A stretch of DNA of 64,000 nucleotides from Mycolicibacterium fluoranthenivorans (GCF_011758805.1 NZ_JAANOW010000005.1:124001-188000), one strand, 5' to 3'; positions 42,983 through 52,076 are shown, numbered from the stretch's first letter. Numbers and translations: made by a program. Notes: generated by a model not told the origin, from the sequence alone.

Positions 42983-44569
42983 GTGCCGCCGTTCCTGCGC
43001 CGCCTGCTCATCCTCAATCCGGCCCCGAGGCGCTGGCCGTTCGCGCTGCGGGCCGGGATCTGTATGGCGGTGCCGGTGCTGGCGGGTTGGCTGTCGGGCG
43101 ATACCGCGGCCGGGCTCATCGCGACCATCGGCGGATTCACCGCCTTGTACGGCAGCGGCCGCCCGTACCTCAACCGTGCGGGCTATCTGGCGATCATCGC
43201 GCTGAGCTTCGCCGCGGCGGTGGCCCTCGGTGATTGGGCGGCGCGGATCCCGCTGCTGGGTCTGGTGACCATCACGGCGATCGCGATGGTGGCGGTGCTG
43301 GTGTGCCACGCGCTGAGCGTCGGGCCGCCCGGGGCGTACATGTTCATGCTGGGCTGCGCGGCGGGGACCGCGACGGCGGCCACTCATCTGACGCCGTGGC
43401 ATATCGGCGCCCTGGTGTTGTCCGGCGGGGTGTTCGCGTGGCTGGCGCACATGGTGGCGGTGCTGTGGCGGCCCCGCGCACCGGAGTATGCGGCGGTGGG
43501 CGCCGCACGCGCCGCTGTCCTGCGCTACCTCGAATCCGGCGACGGCACCGACCGCCACCAGGCGGCCCGGGCGTTACACCAGGCGTGGGTGACACTGGTC
43601 AACTTCGAGCCGGCTCGTCCCCGTCGGGACGGCACGTTGCAACGTCTGCGGGCCGAAAACCACCGCCTGCACCGGGTTTTCGCCGCGGCGATGGCTGCCG
43701 TCGATCGCGGCGAGCCACTACCCGATATCGACGACCCGTCGTTCGCCGACACCGCCCCCGATATCCCCCTGGGCCGTCCGGGGAATCTCACGTTGCTGCG
43801 GCGCGCCCTGACACCGGGCTCGGACTCCCTGCGGCTGGCAGTGCGGGTCGGTATCGCGGTCGCCGTGGCGGGCACCGTCGCCTCGGCGTTGTCCATCGAT
43901 CACGCCTACTGGGCAATGGCAGCCGCGGTGCTCGTGCTGTATCAGGGTTTCGATTGGACGCGCACCGTACAGCGTGGGGTCGAGCGCCTGGTGGGCACGT
44001 GGCTGGGGCTCGGGCTGGCCGGGGCCATCCTGGCCTGGCACCCCCAGGGACTGTGGCTGGTCGCGGTGATCGCCTTGCTGCAGTTCATCATTGAGATGTT
44101 CGTGCTGCGCAACTATGCGATCGCCGTCGTGTTCATCACCCCGATCGCGCTGACCATTGCCTCCGCCGGCCATCCGGTGGACGATCTGGGCCGTCTGCTG
44201 CTGGCCCGTGGACTGGACACCGTGATCGGATGCGCCGCAGCTCTTCTGGTGTACCGGGCGGCGATCCGTACGCGCGGTCCCGCACCGGTGACCGAGGCCA
44301 TCGATGCCACCCTGGCGGCGATGGCGGCCACCACCACACATCTGGAGGCCGGCTCCGTCACCACCGCGCAGGCCCGGGCCGACCGCCGCGATCTGCAGCT
44401 GCACGCGATGGCGATGCTCGACGCGTACCAGGGTGCCGTCGGCGGATCAGCCTCCCAGCGCGAGGCCGCTGAACGGCTGTGGCCGACAGTGGCGGCCACC
44501 GAGCACGACGCGTACCGCACGTTGGCCGCCTGCTGGCAGACCGAGCACCGGCGCCCGCGCCAAGAGTAG
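42983..44569 (+). CDS. FUSC-family inner-membrane protein
   Basis: 528 residues from GTG at 42983. Two membrane blocks of about five to six helices each (roughly 20-160 and 285-420) separated by a cytoplasmic helical region (RALHQAWVTLVNFEPARPRR), the duplicated layout of FUSC/YccS/aromatic-acid exporter proteins. A cytoplasmic tail (430-528) is helical and Ala-rich. Members export aromatic acids or similar anions; the substrate here is unknown. It is divergent from the Fpg-like gene. Confidence 0.82.
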   Translation: MPPFLRRLLILNPAPRRWPFALRAGICMAVPVLAGWLSGDTAAGLIATIGGFTALYGSGRPYLNRAGYLAIIALSFAAAVALGDWAARIPLLGLVTITAIAMVAVLVCHALSVGPPGAYMFMLGCAAGTATAATHLTPWHIGALVLSGGVFAWLAHMVAVLWRPRAPEYAAVGAARAAVLRYLESGDGTDRHQAARALHQAWVTLVNFEPARPRRDGTLQRLRAENHRLHRVFAAAMAAVDRGEPLPDIDDPSFADTAPDIPLGRPGNLTLLRRALTPGSDSLRLAVRVGIAVAVAGTVASALSIDHAYWAMAAAVLVLYQGFDWTRTVQRGVERLVGTWLGLGLAGAILAWHPQGLWLVAVIALLQFIIEMFVLRNYAIAVVFITPIALTIASAGHPVDDLGRLLLARGLDTVIGCAAALLVYRAAIRTRGPAPVTEAIDATLAAMAATTTHLEAGSVTTAQARADRRDLQLHAMAMLDAYQGAVGGSASQREAAERLWPTVAATEHDAYRTLAACWQTEHRRPRQE

Positions 44570-44655
44570 CCGCTGCCACTATCTTTGGCGACACGCCGCG
44601 GCAGTGCCCGTGTTGCTAGGGTCGACCGTGGCGTCGTGTGAAGGGAGGCCCTTCG

Positions 44656-45066
44656 GTGGGTGGTGAGCAGGAGCGGCTTCGCGCGTTGTATCAGTCGTAT
44701 CTGGAGGCATGCAACGAGCACGACTTCACACGGATGAGCACGTTCTACGCGTCGCCCATCAGCATCAACGACACCCCCACGGATCCCACGAGGGTCACCG
44801 AGCAGTTCGTCCCCCTGGTGTCGGCCTTCCCCGACTGGCGGTGGGAGGTGCGGCACGAACTCGTCGAGGGAGACCTTGTCGCACTGCACTTCTCGGTGGC
44901 AGGCACCCACTTCGGTGACTTTCGCGGGATCGCGGCGACTGGCCGTCGGGTGGTCACCTCCGAATTCACGCTCTATCGCGTCGAAGGCGACAAGTTCACC
45001 CACGTATGGGATATCACCGATATGGACGCGGTGCTGGAACAGATCACGGCCACCGAAACGCAGTGA
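44656..45066 (+). CDS. SnoaL-like (NTF2-fold) polyketide cyclase/ester cyclase family protein
   Basis: 136 residues from GTG at 44656, selected because AAGGGAGG precedes it by about eight bases. The NTF2-like fold includes LYQSYLEACNEHDFTRMSTFYA, FPDWRWEVRHELVEGDLVALHFSVAGTH and GRRVVTSEFTLYRVEGDKFTHVWDITDMDAVLEQI, typical of SnoaL-like ester cyclases with His/Asp lining the pocket. Substrate unknown. Convergent with another NTF2-fold gene 31 bases away. Confidence 0.8.
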   Translation: MGGEQERLRALYQSYLEACNEHDFTRMSTFYASPISINDTPTDPTRVTEQFVPLVSAFPDWRWEVRHELVEGDLVALHFSVAGTHFGDFRGIAATGRRVVTSEFTLYRVEGDKFTHVWDITDMDAVLEQITATETQ

Positions 45067-45097
45067 CGCCCCGCGTCAACCGAAGGGCAGATCGAGG

Positions 45098-45565
45098 TCA
45101 CTGCAGTGGTATGTCCTGACCGCGTTCGGCGTCGGTTCGGGGCCCGAAGTAGCGGCGTTCGGATTCGTCGATCGCGAGGTCGTTGATGCTCGCCTCCCGT
45201 CGACGCATCAGCCCGTGGTCGTCGAATTCCCACAGTTCATTGCCGTAGCTGCGCCACCACTGGCCCGCGGAGTCGCGACACTCGTACTGGAAGCGCACCG
45301 CGATGCGGTTCCCGTGGAAATCCCAGAGACTCTTGCGCAGCGCGTAGTCCCGTTCTCGCTGCCATTTGGCGGTCAGGAATGCGACGATCTCGTCGCGGCC
45401 GGTGACGAAGACGTTCCGGTTACGCCACACGCTGTCGCGCGTGTACGCCTTGCTCACCCGCTCGGGGTCACAGGTGTTCCACGCGTCCTCCGCGGCCTGG
45501 ACTTTCTGGAGTGCCGACTGCAGATCGAACGGTGGTAGCGGTGGACGCTCCTCGTCTGCACCCAT
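45098..45565 (-). CDS. DUF1348 NTF2-like protein
   Basis: 155 residues, ATG at 45565 with GGGAGG upstream. DUF1348 signature: [92 protein letters not shown]. This is a single NTF2-like domain with unknown function, widespread in bacteria. Its upstream region carries three 12-bp perfect repeats. Confidence 0.85.
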   Translation of the reverse strand: MGADEERPPLPPFDLQSALQKVQAAEDAWNTCDPERVSKAYTRDSVWRNRNVFVTGRDEIVAFLTAKWQRERDYALRKSLWDFHGNRIAVRFQYECRDSAGQWWRSYGNELWEFDDHGLMRRREASINDLAIDESERRYFGPRTDAERGQDIPLQ

Positions 45566-45589
45566 CGGATGGGACCTCCCTCTGTACGC

Positions 45590-45625
45590 GTCGACGAACC
45601 TGTCGACGAACCTGTCGACGAACCT
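45590..45625. repeat. three perfect 12-bp repeats upstream of DUF1348 gene
   Basis: GTCGACGAACCT is repeated three times without interruption (45590-45601, 45602-45613, 45614-45625), 25-60 bases upstream of the DUF1348 ATG. Each unit holds the palindrome GTCGAC. Possible operator array or replication slippage. Confidence 0.9.
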
Positions 45626-45697
45626 TCTGTGCCGCCTCCACCAGGTTGCCTGCGCTCGAGCGCAAAAGAAAACCGATCATGCCCAACGCCTTCGGCG

Positions 45698-46078
45698 TCA
45701 GGAGCGAACGACCAGGGAGAGCAGCCAGCTGACGATCGACAGCATGATGGCCGCCCAGATCGCGGTCCACCAGAAGTGGTCGATGAACAGCCCCCAGTGT
45801 GTGGTGTGTTCGGTGATCCATGACGTGATCCACAGCATGAGTGCGTTGACCACGACGTGGAACAGGCCGAGGGTCAGGACGTAGAGCGGTATCGAGATGA
45901 TCTGCACGATCGGTTTGATGACGGCGTTGACCAGTCCGAAGATGACCGCGACGACGAAGATGATGCCGACCTTCTGAAGGGTCGTGGCACCGCCGACGAA
46001 CGTCATGCCCGGCACGAAGAGCGTCACCACCCACAGCGCCAGGCCGGTCAGGGTGGCGCGCAGCAGAAATGATCCCAT
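45698..46078 (-). CDS. small membrane protein, phage-holin-IV/YvlD family
   Basis: 126 residues, nearly all hydrophobic: helices at about 5-25, 33-55, 60-82 and 97-122. The pattern GLVNAVIKPIVQIISIPLYVLTLGLF is the signature of the superfamily IV holin-like (YvlD/DUF360) membrane proteins, which in chromosomes are linked to envelope stress rather than phage lysis. No other phage gene is present. It starts 17 bases after cobF, so may be co-transcribed. Function unknown. Confidence 0.82.
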   Translation of the reverse strand: MGSFLLRATLTGLALWVVTLFVPGMTFVGGATTLQKVGIIFVVAVIFGLVNAVIKPIVQIISIPLYVLTLGLFHVVVNALMLWITSWITEHTTHWGLFIDHFWWTAIWAAIMLSIVSWLLSLVVRS

Positions 46079-46095
46079 GCTGTGATCCTGCCAGG

Positions 46096-46839
46096 TCAGG
46101 CGCGCAGCAGATAGATGTCCATGATCCAGCCGTGCCGCTGCCGGGCTTCGGCCCGGCGCGCCACGATCCGGTCACCGACGTCACCCACCCTGCCGGACTC
46201 CAGCAGTTCGTCCGGCGTCCCCAGGTAGGCGCCCCACCAGATCCGGGTGTCCGGCGGACAGCTCAGGAACGAGCACTCGCCGTCCAGCATCACCACGGCG
46301 TCGGTGTCCAGGCCGTTCTCCCGGAGTTGGCGGCCGGTGGTGATCAGCACGGGCGCACCGATGTCGTTGAGCGCGATGCGATGTCGTGCGGTCAGCGCCT
46401 GGATGGCGGTGATCCCGGGGACGACGTCGAAGTCGAACTCGACGTGCTCGGCCACCCGCTCCAGGATGCGCAGCGTGCTGTCGTAGAGCGACGGGTCACC
46501 CCAGGCCAGAAACGCGCCGACACCGTCGGGTCCGAGTTCGTCCTGGATGGCCTGGGCCCACAGCCGGGCTCGGGCGGCGTGCCATTCGTTCACATTGTCC
46601 CGGTAGGCCGCGCTGTCGGCGGCGGCGGCCCTTTTGGGGTCCGGCAGTTCGACGAACCGGTAGCCGGGTTCGGTGATGAACCGGTCGCAGATCAGGCGGC
46701 GCAGCGCGACCAGGTCGTCTTTCGTCTCGCCCTTGTCCATCGCGAAGAAGACATCGGTGTCGTTGAGCGCCGAGATCGCCTGCGTCGTCACGTAGTCGGG
46801 GTCGCCCGCGCCGATACCGATGACATGAAGGGTGCGCAC
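46096..46839 (-). CDS. cobF: precorrin-6A synthase (deacetylating) CobF
   Basis: 247 residues. Tetrapyrrole methylase fold: RTLHVIGIGAGDPDYVTTQA at the start (SAM-binding GxGxGD pattern), DVFFAMDKGE, FLAWGDPSLYDST (near 108), VVPGITAIQALTA and a C-terminal HGWIMDIYLLR. Matches CobF, which adds a methyl at C-1 of precorrin-5 and releases acetate in the aerobic cobalamin pathway. It stands alone, without other cob genes in view. CobF is reported missing from M. tuberculosis complex genomes, so its presence suggests an environmental species. Confidence 0.9.
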   Translation of the reverse strand: MRTLHVIGIGAGDPDYVTTQAISALNDTDVFFAMDKGETKDDLVALRRLICDRFITEPGYRFVELPDPKRAAAADSAAYRDNVNEWHAARARLWAQAIQDELGPDGVGAFLAWGDPSLYDSTLRILERVAEHVEFDFDVVPGITAIQALTARHRIALNDIGAPVLITTGRQLRENGLDTDAVVMLDGECSFLSCPPDTRIWWGAYLGTPDELLESGRVGDVGDRIVARRAEARQRHGWIMDIYLLRA

Positions 46840-46903
46840 CGCAGAAGGTTAGCCGACCGGGCATGGAGCGCGGGTCAAGAGCGGTGAAGCGCCCGCATCC
46901 GTC

Positions 46904-47554
46904 TCAGTGGCGGCGACTACCCTCCTGGCGCCGATTGCCTGCCGCATCGTTGGGTGCGTATACAGCGGGGAGGATCAACGTGTCGATCACTTCTCGCAGG
47001 AACCTGGCATCGACAGTGAGCCCGCTCATCACGCGCATCAGCCCCATCGCGATGAGGGTGTCGGCGATGATGGACCAGTCCCGCTGGGCCACATCGCCGC
47101 GTTCTACCGCCTGGTCAAGGATGGCCCTGACCAGACGGCGCCCCTTGAACAGCATCAACTCGTCGAATGCCGAAGCCAGTTCGGGGTCGTGGGCGGCCTC
47201 CAGCGCGACCCGCAAGACCAGATCGTTGGAGACGAGTTCGTTGTCGTTGCGAGCTGCGCGTTCGATGATGACATCGAAGTCGCCCTCCAGGGTGCCGGTG
47301 TCCGGCACGTCGTCGTGCAGAAGTTCGGGTCGCCAGTAGACGACGACGTCGGTCATCAGCGCCGCCTTGGACGACCATCGGCGATAGATCGCCGCCTTGC
47401 CGACACCGGCGCGTGCAGCGATGTCATTCATGCTGGTTTTGGCGTACCCGTGTTCGGTCAATTCTGCCAGCGCGGCGTCGAGAATGATCGGGTCGCGCGA
47501 GCGATCCAACCGCCCGTCGGTGCGCTGGCGAAGCTTCGACTCGCGCTCGGTCAC
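46904..47554 (-). CDS. TetR-family regulator, last gene of mmp cluster
   Basis: 216 residues, GTG at 47554 with AAGGA adjacent to the marR stop. TetR HTH at about 35-62 (AELTEHGYAKTSMNDIAARAGVGKAAIYRRW), then an all-helical ligand domain of the TetR_C_16 kind (VLRVALEAAHDPELASAFDELM, RRLVRAILDQAVERGD). It follows marR by 14 bases in what is likely one operon with mmpS and mmpL, giving two regulators. It may control the transporter in response to a lipophilic ligand or act elsewhere; ligand unknown. Confidence 0.88.
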   Translation of the reverse strand: MTERESKLRQRTDGRLDRSRDPIILDAALAELTEHGYAKTSMNDIAARAGVGKAAIYRRWSSKAALMTDVVVYWRPELLHDDVPDTGTLEGDFDVIIERAARNDNELVSNDLVLRVALEAAHDPELASAFDELMLFKGRRLVRAILDQAVERGDVAQRDWSIIADTLIAMGLMRVMSGLTVDARFLREVIDTLILPAVYAPNDAAGNRRQEGSRRH

Positions 47555-47568
47555 TTACCCGTTTCCTT

Positions 47569-48114
47569 CTACCCGTTTTCCCACAGCTTCTCAGACGGCG
47601 TCGTCGAGGTGTGACCCCCCGCGGTGATCGACAGCGTGATTCGGTCGGCCGGGCCGCTGATCCCGCTGACCATTCGTCTGAGTACGGGGACGGCTGCACG
47701 CAACTTCGCTTGGTCTTCGCCGCTCACACACTGCAACCGGCTTTCAATGGCGCGCCGATGAGCCTCCAGGAAGGCGTCGAAGGACTGCGCACCGCGAGCG
47801 GTCAACTCGACGTAGGAATTGCGCCGACTGACGGTGGGTGATGTGCGGCAAATCAACTCACGTCGCGTCAGCCGACTGACGGCAACCGACATCGTCGGCA
47901 GGGTCACACCTGCGGCCTGCGCCAGTTCCGAGACTCGGGCACGCCCTCGTTCGACGACGATTTGCATCACCTCATACTGCGCCGTGGTGAGCTGCCCTGC
48001 CGCCCGCCGCGCCATGTCGGTGTGCCGTGACGCGACGTAGAGCTTGGTCAGGACCCTCAGCAGCGCTTCGGCCACTTCGGCTGGGTCGGGCTTGGGGTGC
48101 GCGAGCGGTGTCAC
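47569..48114 (-). CDS. MarR-family regulator in mmpS-mmpL operon
   Basis: 181 residues; GTG at 48114 overlaps the mmpL stop (GTGA). MarR winged helix at about 40-115 (LTTAQYEVMQIVVERGRARVSELAQAAGVTLPTMSVAVSRL), with the basic wing TSPTVSRRNSYVELTARG. It probably represses the operon and is relieved by a small molecule. The 13-base palindrome TTGTGTAACACAA upstream of mmpS is the best operator candidate. The same logic, a MarR repressor beside MmpS-MmpL, is known for mycobacterial MmpL5 (Rv0678). Confidence 0.88.
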   Translation of the reverse strand: MTPLAHPKPDPAEVAEALLRVLTKLYVASRHTDMARRAAGQLTTAQYEVMQIVVERGRARVSELAQAAGVTLPTMSVAVSRLTRRELICRTSPTVSRRNSYVELTARGAQSFDAFLEAHRRAIESRLQCVSGEDQAKLRAAVPVLRRMVSGISGPADRITLSITAGGHTSTTPSEKLWENG

Positions 48115-50996
48115 GGCGCGCTGGGCGCAGGGATGGGCGCGGTGTGGGGTTCGTCAGGATCGGGCCCTGCCGGCGGTGTGGCGGCCGGATGGGTGATTTT
48201 GATGGTGTTCAGTGGCCACCAGAACCAGCGTCCCAGCGCGGCGGCGATGGACGGGGTCATGAACGAGCGCACGATCAGTGTGTCGACGATCAGCCCGATA
48301 CCGATCGTCATGCCGAGCTGACCGACCACGCGCAGCTCCGAAACGATCATCGACATCATGGTGAAGGCGAACACCAGACCAGCGGCGGTGACGACGCGTC
48401 CGGTGGCGCCCATGCCGCGGATGATGCCGGTGTTCAGCCCGGCGTGGATTTCCTCTTTCAGTCGCGATACGACCAGGAGGTTGTAGTCCGAGCCGACCGC
48501 CAGCAGGATCACCATGGACAGCGGGATGACGATCCACTGCACACCCAGACCCAGGATGTCCTGCCACAGCAGCACCGAAAGCCCGCAGGCGGTACCCAAA
48601 GAGGCGGCCACGGTGCCCACGATGACCAACGCTGCCACCACACTGCGGGTGATGAGCAACATGATCGCGAAGATCAGGATCATCGCGGCGATGACGGCGA
48701 TCGCCAGGTCGATGGTCACCCCGTTTTGCATGTCGTTGTAGAGCGAGGCGGTACCGGCAAGGGACACTTGGGCGTTCGACAGCGGTGTGCCTTTCACGGC
48801 GTCGGCGACGACGGCCCGCATATCCTGGACGTGCTTGATTCCCTCCACCGATGCCGGATCACCTTGATGGGTGATGATGAAGCGCACCGCTTTGCCGTCC
48901 GGGGAGACGAACATCTTCAAGCCGCGCTGGAAGTCGGGGTTCTGGAAGACGTCCGGGGGCAGGTAGAAGAAGTCGTCGTTCTTGGCCTGGTCGAAGTACA
49001 GACCCATTTCGGTTTCGCCCTTGGCCAGCTCCTGTTGCTGGGCCTGGGTTCCGGCCATCACACTGTGGGTGGCGACCATGAAGTCACGCATCCTGGTCAT
49101 CGAGTCGATGGTCGAGCGCAGCACCGGCAGCATCTGGGGCATCAACTGGTCCATCTTGTCCAGATCCGCAGCCATGTTGCCGAACTTGTCCGACAGCGCG
49201 TCGATACCGTCGAGCGCATCGAAGATGGATCGCAGTGAATGGCACATCGGGATGTCGAAACAGTGCGGTTCCCAATAGAAGTAGTTGCGTAGCGGCCGGA
49301 AGAAGTCGTCGAAATCGGCGATGTTGTCCCGTAACTGCTGTGTCGTGGACACCAGGTCGTGGGTGTCTCCGACCATCGTGTGCGTCGTGTCGACCAGTTC
49401 GGTGGTGATGGTCAGCATGCGTTGCATGCTGGCGATGGTCTTGCTCATCTCGTCGGCCTGCTCCAGCATCTGGGCCGAGTTGTCGTTGTTGAACTGCGCA
49501 GCCTGCAGCGTCCCGGCGTTCTGGGCGCCCATGAGGTAGGGCAGCGAGCTGTGCTCGATCGGCGCGCCCAGGGGGCGGGTGATGGTCTGTACGCGATCGA
49601 TACCGCGCATATGCACCACAGCCTTGGCGACGCGGTCGATCACCAGCATGTCGGCGGGGTTGCGCAGATCGTGATCAGCTTCCAGCATCAGCAATTCTGG
49701 GTTCATCCGCGCTTTGGAGAAGTGTTTCTCGGCGATAGCCATGGCCTGGTTGGACGGCATGTCTGCCGGGGTGAATTTGTCGTCGTTGTATTGGGGCACA
49801 TAGGTCATCAGGCTCAGGAAGCCGATGATCGCGATGGCCGTGGTGACCACCACGATCGGGATCGGCCACCGCACCACGGTGGTGCCAACTTTGCGCCACC
49901 CACGGGCGTCTATGGGGCGTTTGGGGTCCAGCAGGCCGAAGCGCGACGACACCGCAAGCACCGCCGGAGCCAGCGTCAGCGCGGCGGCGATGACGGTCAA
50001 GATGGCGATGGCACACGGCAGACCCATGGTGTTGAAGTACGGCAGCGTGGTGAACGACAAGCACATCGTCGCACCCACGATGGTCAGGCCGGAACCGATG
50101 ATGACGTGCGAAACGCCATGGTAGGCCCAGTAAAACGCGTCTTCGCGGTCCAGCCCGTTCGACCTGGCCTCGTGGTAGCGACCCAGCAGGAAAATGACAT
50201 AGTCCGTACCTGCCGCAATCGTCAGCATCACCACCATGCTCACCGCGTACGGGGTCAAACCGATGATGTTCAGGTTGCCCGCAGTGGCCACCACACCCTG
50301 GGCGGCGAACAGTTCGATACCGATGATCACCAGCGACAGCAGCATCGTCACGATCGAGCGATAGATGATGAGCAACATCACGATGATCACCGCGATCGAG
50401 AGCAGCGCCATCACCGCCATACTCTTATGCCCGGCAACCGAAGTGTCGGTGACCAAGACGGTGTTGCCTGTCACGTAGGCCTTCACCCCTGGCGGGGCGG
50501 CAACCGAGTTGACGATGTCGCGCACCGCGGCCACCGACTCGTGACTCGGGGTGGTGCCCTGCGCACCGCTGAGGAAGAGCTGAACGTAGGCAGCTTTACC
50601 GTCCACACTCTGCGAACCCGCCGCGGTCAGCGGATCACTCCAGTAATCCTGCACGTTCTGCACGTGCTGGTGATCGGCGTTGAGTTTCTTGACGATCTCG
50701 TTGTAATAGTCGTGGGCGCTGGCCCCCAGCTTGTCCTGGCCTTCGAGCACGACCATCGCCGTCGAGTCGGAGTCGAATTGCTGAAACTTCTTGCCGATAT
50801 TCAGCATCGACTGAAACGCCGCCGAGCCCTTGGGGCTCAACGACACCGCATGCTGATCGGCGATGGTGTCCAGCGGCGGTGTTACGACAGCCAAGATGAC
50901 CGCGAGGGCGATCCAAAACAGGATCACCGGAATGGCCAGCACCCGGATCAGGTGTGCGATGCGCGGGCGATGCGGTGCTGAATGTGCTGTGCTCAT
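48111..50996 (-). CDS. MmpL-family RND transporter
   Basis: 961 residues, ATG at 50996 overlapping the mmpS stop (ATGA). RND layout: helix 1 near 17-38, a large periplasmic domain, helices about 190-350 with the proton-relay GTDYVIFLLGRYHEAR, a second periplasmic domain with Cys-bearing PHCFDIPMCHSL, and helices about 760-930 with VGSDYNLLVVSRLKEE. Both Asp-Tyr pairs are intact, so it is likely an active proton-driven exporter. Exported lipids, siderophores or drugs are possible; MmpL4/MmpL5-like by pairing with MmpS. The proline-rich tail is cytoplasmic. Confidence 0.93.
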   Translation of the reverse strand: MSTAHSAPHRPRIAHLIRVLAIPVILFWIALAVILAVVTPPLDTIADQHAVSLSPKGSAAFQSMLNIGKKFQQFDSDSTAMVVLEGQDKLGASAHDYYNEIVKKLNADHQHVQNVQDYWSDPLTAAGSQSVDGKAAYVQLFLSGAQGTTPSHESVAAVRDIVNSVAAPPGVKAYVTGNTVLVTDTSVAGHKSMAVMALLSIAVIIVMLLIIYRSIVTMLLSLVIIGIELFAAQGVVATAGNLNIIGLTPYAVSMVVMLTIAAGTDYVIFLLGRYHEARSNGLDREDAFYWAYHGVSHVIIGSGLTIVGATMCLSFTTLPYFNTMGLPCAIAILTVIAAALTLAPAVLAVSSRFGLLDPKRPIDARGWRKVGTTVVRWPIPIVVVTTAIAIIGFLSLMTYVPQYNDDKFTPADMPSNQAMAIAEKHFSKARMNPELLMLEADHDLRNPADMLVIDRVAKAVVHMRGIDRVQTITRPLGAPIEHSSLPYLMGAQNAGTLQAAQFNNDNSAQMLEQADEMSKTIASMQRMLTITTELVDTTHTMVGDTHDLVSTTQQLRDNIADFDDFFRPLRNYFYWEPHCFDIPMCHSLRSIFDALDGIDALSDKFGNMAADLDKMDQLMPQMLPVLRSTIDSMTRMRDFMVATHSVMAGTQAQQQELAKGETEMGLYFDQAKNDDFFYLPPDVFQNPDFQRGLKMFVSPDGKAVRFIITHQGDPASVEGIKHVQDMRAVVADAVKGTPLSNAQVSLAGTASLYNDMQNGVTIDLAIAVIAAMILIFAIMLLITRSVVAALVIVGTVAASLGTACGLSVLLWQDILGLGVQWIVIPLSMVILLAVGSDYNLLVVSRLKEEIHAGLNTGIIRGMGATGRVVTAAGLVFAFTMMSMIVSELRVVGQLGMTIGIGLIVDTLIVRSFMTPSIAAALGRWFWWPLNTIKITHPAATPPAGPDPDEPHTAPIPAPSAP

Positions 50997-51424
50997 ACGG
51001 ATTTCACCAAGCAGTAGATGAACGGTTTGACGGTGTCGGTGCTCGTCCGGTCATCTCGCACGTTTCCGTCCACGGTGACTCGGCACTTGAGATCGCTGAC
51101 GTCGCGATCACCCTGGGCCATGATGTTGGCCGACATCGACGGCAGCGTCGTGACGATGGTGAAAGACCATGGCAGGGGCGCATTCTCGATCAGATGCGGT
51201 TGCCCGTTCTCATCGAGATAGTTGACCGTCACCGTTCCCCCCGAACCGGTGACGTCGTAGGTGATGTGTTTCGGGTTGAAGTTGGCGGTGATCCCCGATT
51301 GCTCAGCGACGGCAGGCGTGTGGTGGCCCGAATCCCGGATCCGCACTATCGCGTAGGCGCCGATGGCAACAACCACCGTCAAGAGCAGCGGCACCCAGAA
51401 CCGCTTCAGTACTGCGTACACCAT
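50993..51424 (-). CDS. MmpS-family accessory protein
   Basis: 143 residues from ATG at 51424, with AGAGG just upstream. One membrane helix (about 7-27, FWVPLLLTVVVAIGAYAIV), then a periplasmic beta-sandwich with the MmpS pattern: HITYDVTGSGGTVTVNYLDENGQPH, LPWSFTIVTTLPSMSANIMAQG, LKCRVTVDGNVRDDRTSTD. MmpS proteins assist their MmpL in export. Operon order mmpS-mmpL with a four-base overlap is standard. An in-frame ATG four codons earlier is possible. Confidence 0.92.
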   Translation of the reverse strand: MVYAVLKRFWVPLLLTVVVAIGAYAIVRIRDSGHHTPAVAEQSGITANFNPKHITYDVTGSGGTVTVNYLDENGQPHLIENAPLPWSFTIVTTLPSMSANIMAQGDRDVSDLKCRVTVDGNVRDDRTSTDTVKPFIYCLVKSV

Positions 51425-51580
51425 GCACCTCTGCATTCGGACCTTCACGACGACCGCGCACGCCGATGCACACGGGGCCGAACATTCGGTTATCATTCCC
51501 CTGGACGGAACCGCGGTTCCGCCTAGGCACGGGCAGGACTCTACACCACCGTTTCGCCACCACGGGGTACGGCGAGAGAC

Positions 51581-51593
51581 TTGTGTAACACAA
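51581..51593. promoter_or_regulatory. TTGTGTAACACAA palindrome, candidate MarR operator
   Basis: A perfect 13-base palindrome centred on A, in the 285-base divergent region between mmpS and the DUF732 gene. TTGT-n-ACAA arms suit MarR proteins. It is 157 bases from the mmpS ATG and 117 from the DUF732 ATG. The rest of this region shows no other clear signal. Confidence 0.5.
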
Positions 51594-51709
51594 CTAACAA
51601 TGACGCCGGCCGTGACCACGAATCTGCAGTGGCAGCGCGGAATTCGTGATCACGGCGGCGTCAACACCGCACTTTTGGCGGGCTGGTTGCAAGAAGAGAG
51701 CAGGTCAGA

Positions 51710-52063
51710 ATGAAACTCGCCATCACCACCACCGGGTTGGTTGCGGCGGCACTTGTTGTCGGCACCGCGGGCGCGGCCCCGGCGGCCGCGGATCCGTCGT
51801 TCGACCGGGATCCCGACACCAACTTCGCCCATCAGCTGCACACCGTGGGGATCTACGGGCAGAAGGATTACAACGCCTGGATCGGCAAGATCATGTGCAA
51901 GCGGATGTACAACAACGTCGACACCGATGCGGCGCAGACGGCGACGTTCGTACGGAATCAACTGGACCGCGACAGCAGCACCGAGCAGGTGTGGCAGTTC
52001 GTGGGGCTGGCCGTCGACTACTACTGCCCCGAAAAACGCGGCGACATCGACCACGCCGCCTAG
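51710..52063 (+). CDS. secreted DUF732 protein
   Basis: 117 residues. Sec signal peptide (MKLAITTTGLVAAALVVGTAG, cleavage after APAAA near 27), then a DUF732 domain: DTNFAHQLHTVGIYGQKDYNAWIGKIMCKRMYNN, with Cys in KIMCKR and a second in VDYYCPEKR, probably one disulphide. Small secreted proteins of this family are abundant in mycobacteria and of unknown function. A GAGAGCAGG-type ribosome-binding site precedes ATG. The stop overlaps the ribosome-binding site of the next gene (TAGGAGG). Confidence 0.88.
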   Translation: MKLAITTTGLVAAALVVGTAGAAPAAADPSFDRDPDTNFAHQLHTVGIYGQKDYNAWIGKIMCKRMYNNVDTDAAQTATFVRNQLDRDSSTEQVWQFVGLAVDYYCPEKRGDIDHAA

Positions 52064-52076
52064 GAGGGAAATCATC

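Noticed and set aside
45590..45625. Start of a CRISPR array
   Set aside because: The three 12-bp units are contiguous with no spacers and no cas genes are in view.
45698..46078. Prophage remnant suggested by the holin-like protein
   Set aside because: No integrase, terminase, capsid or lysin gene lies near it, and the family is common as chromosomal membrane protein.
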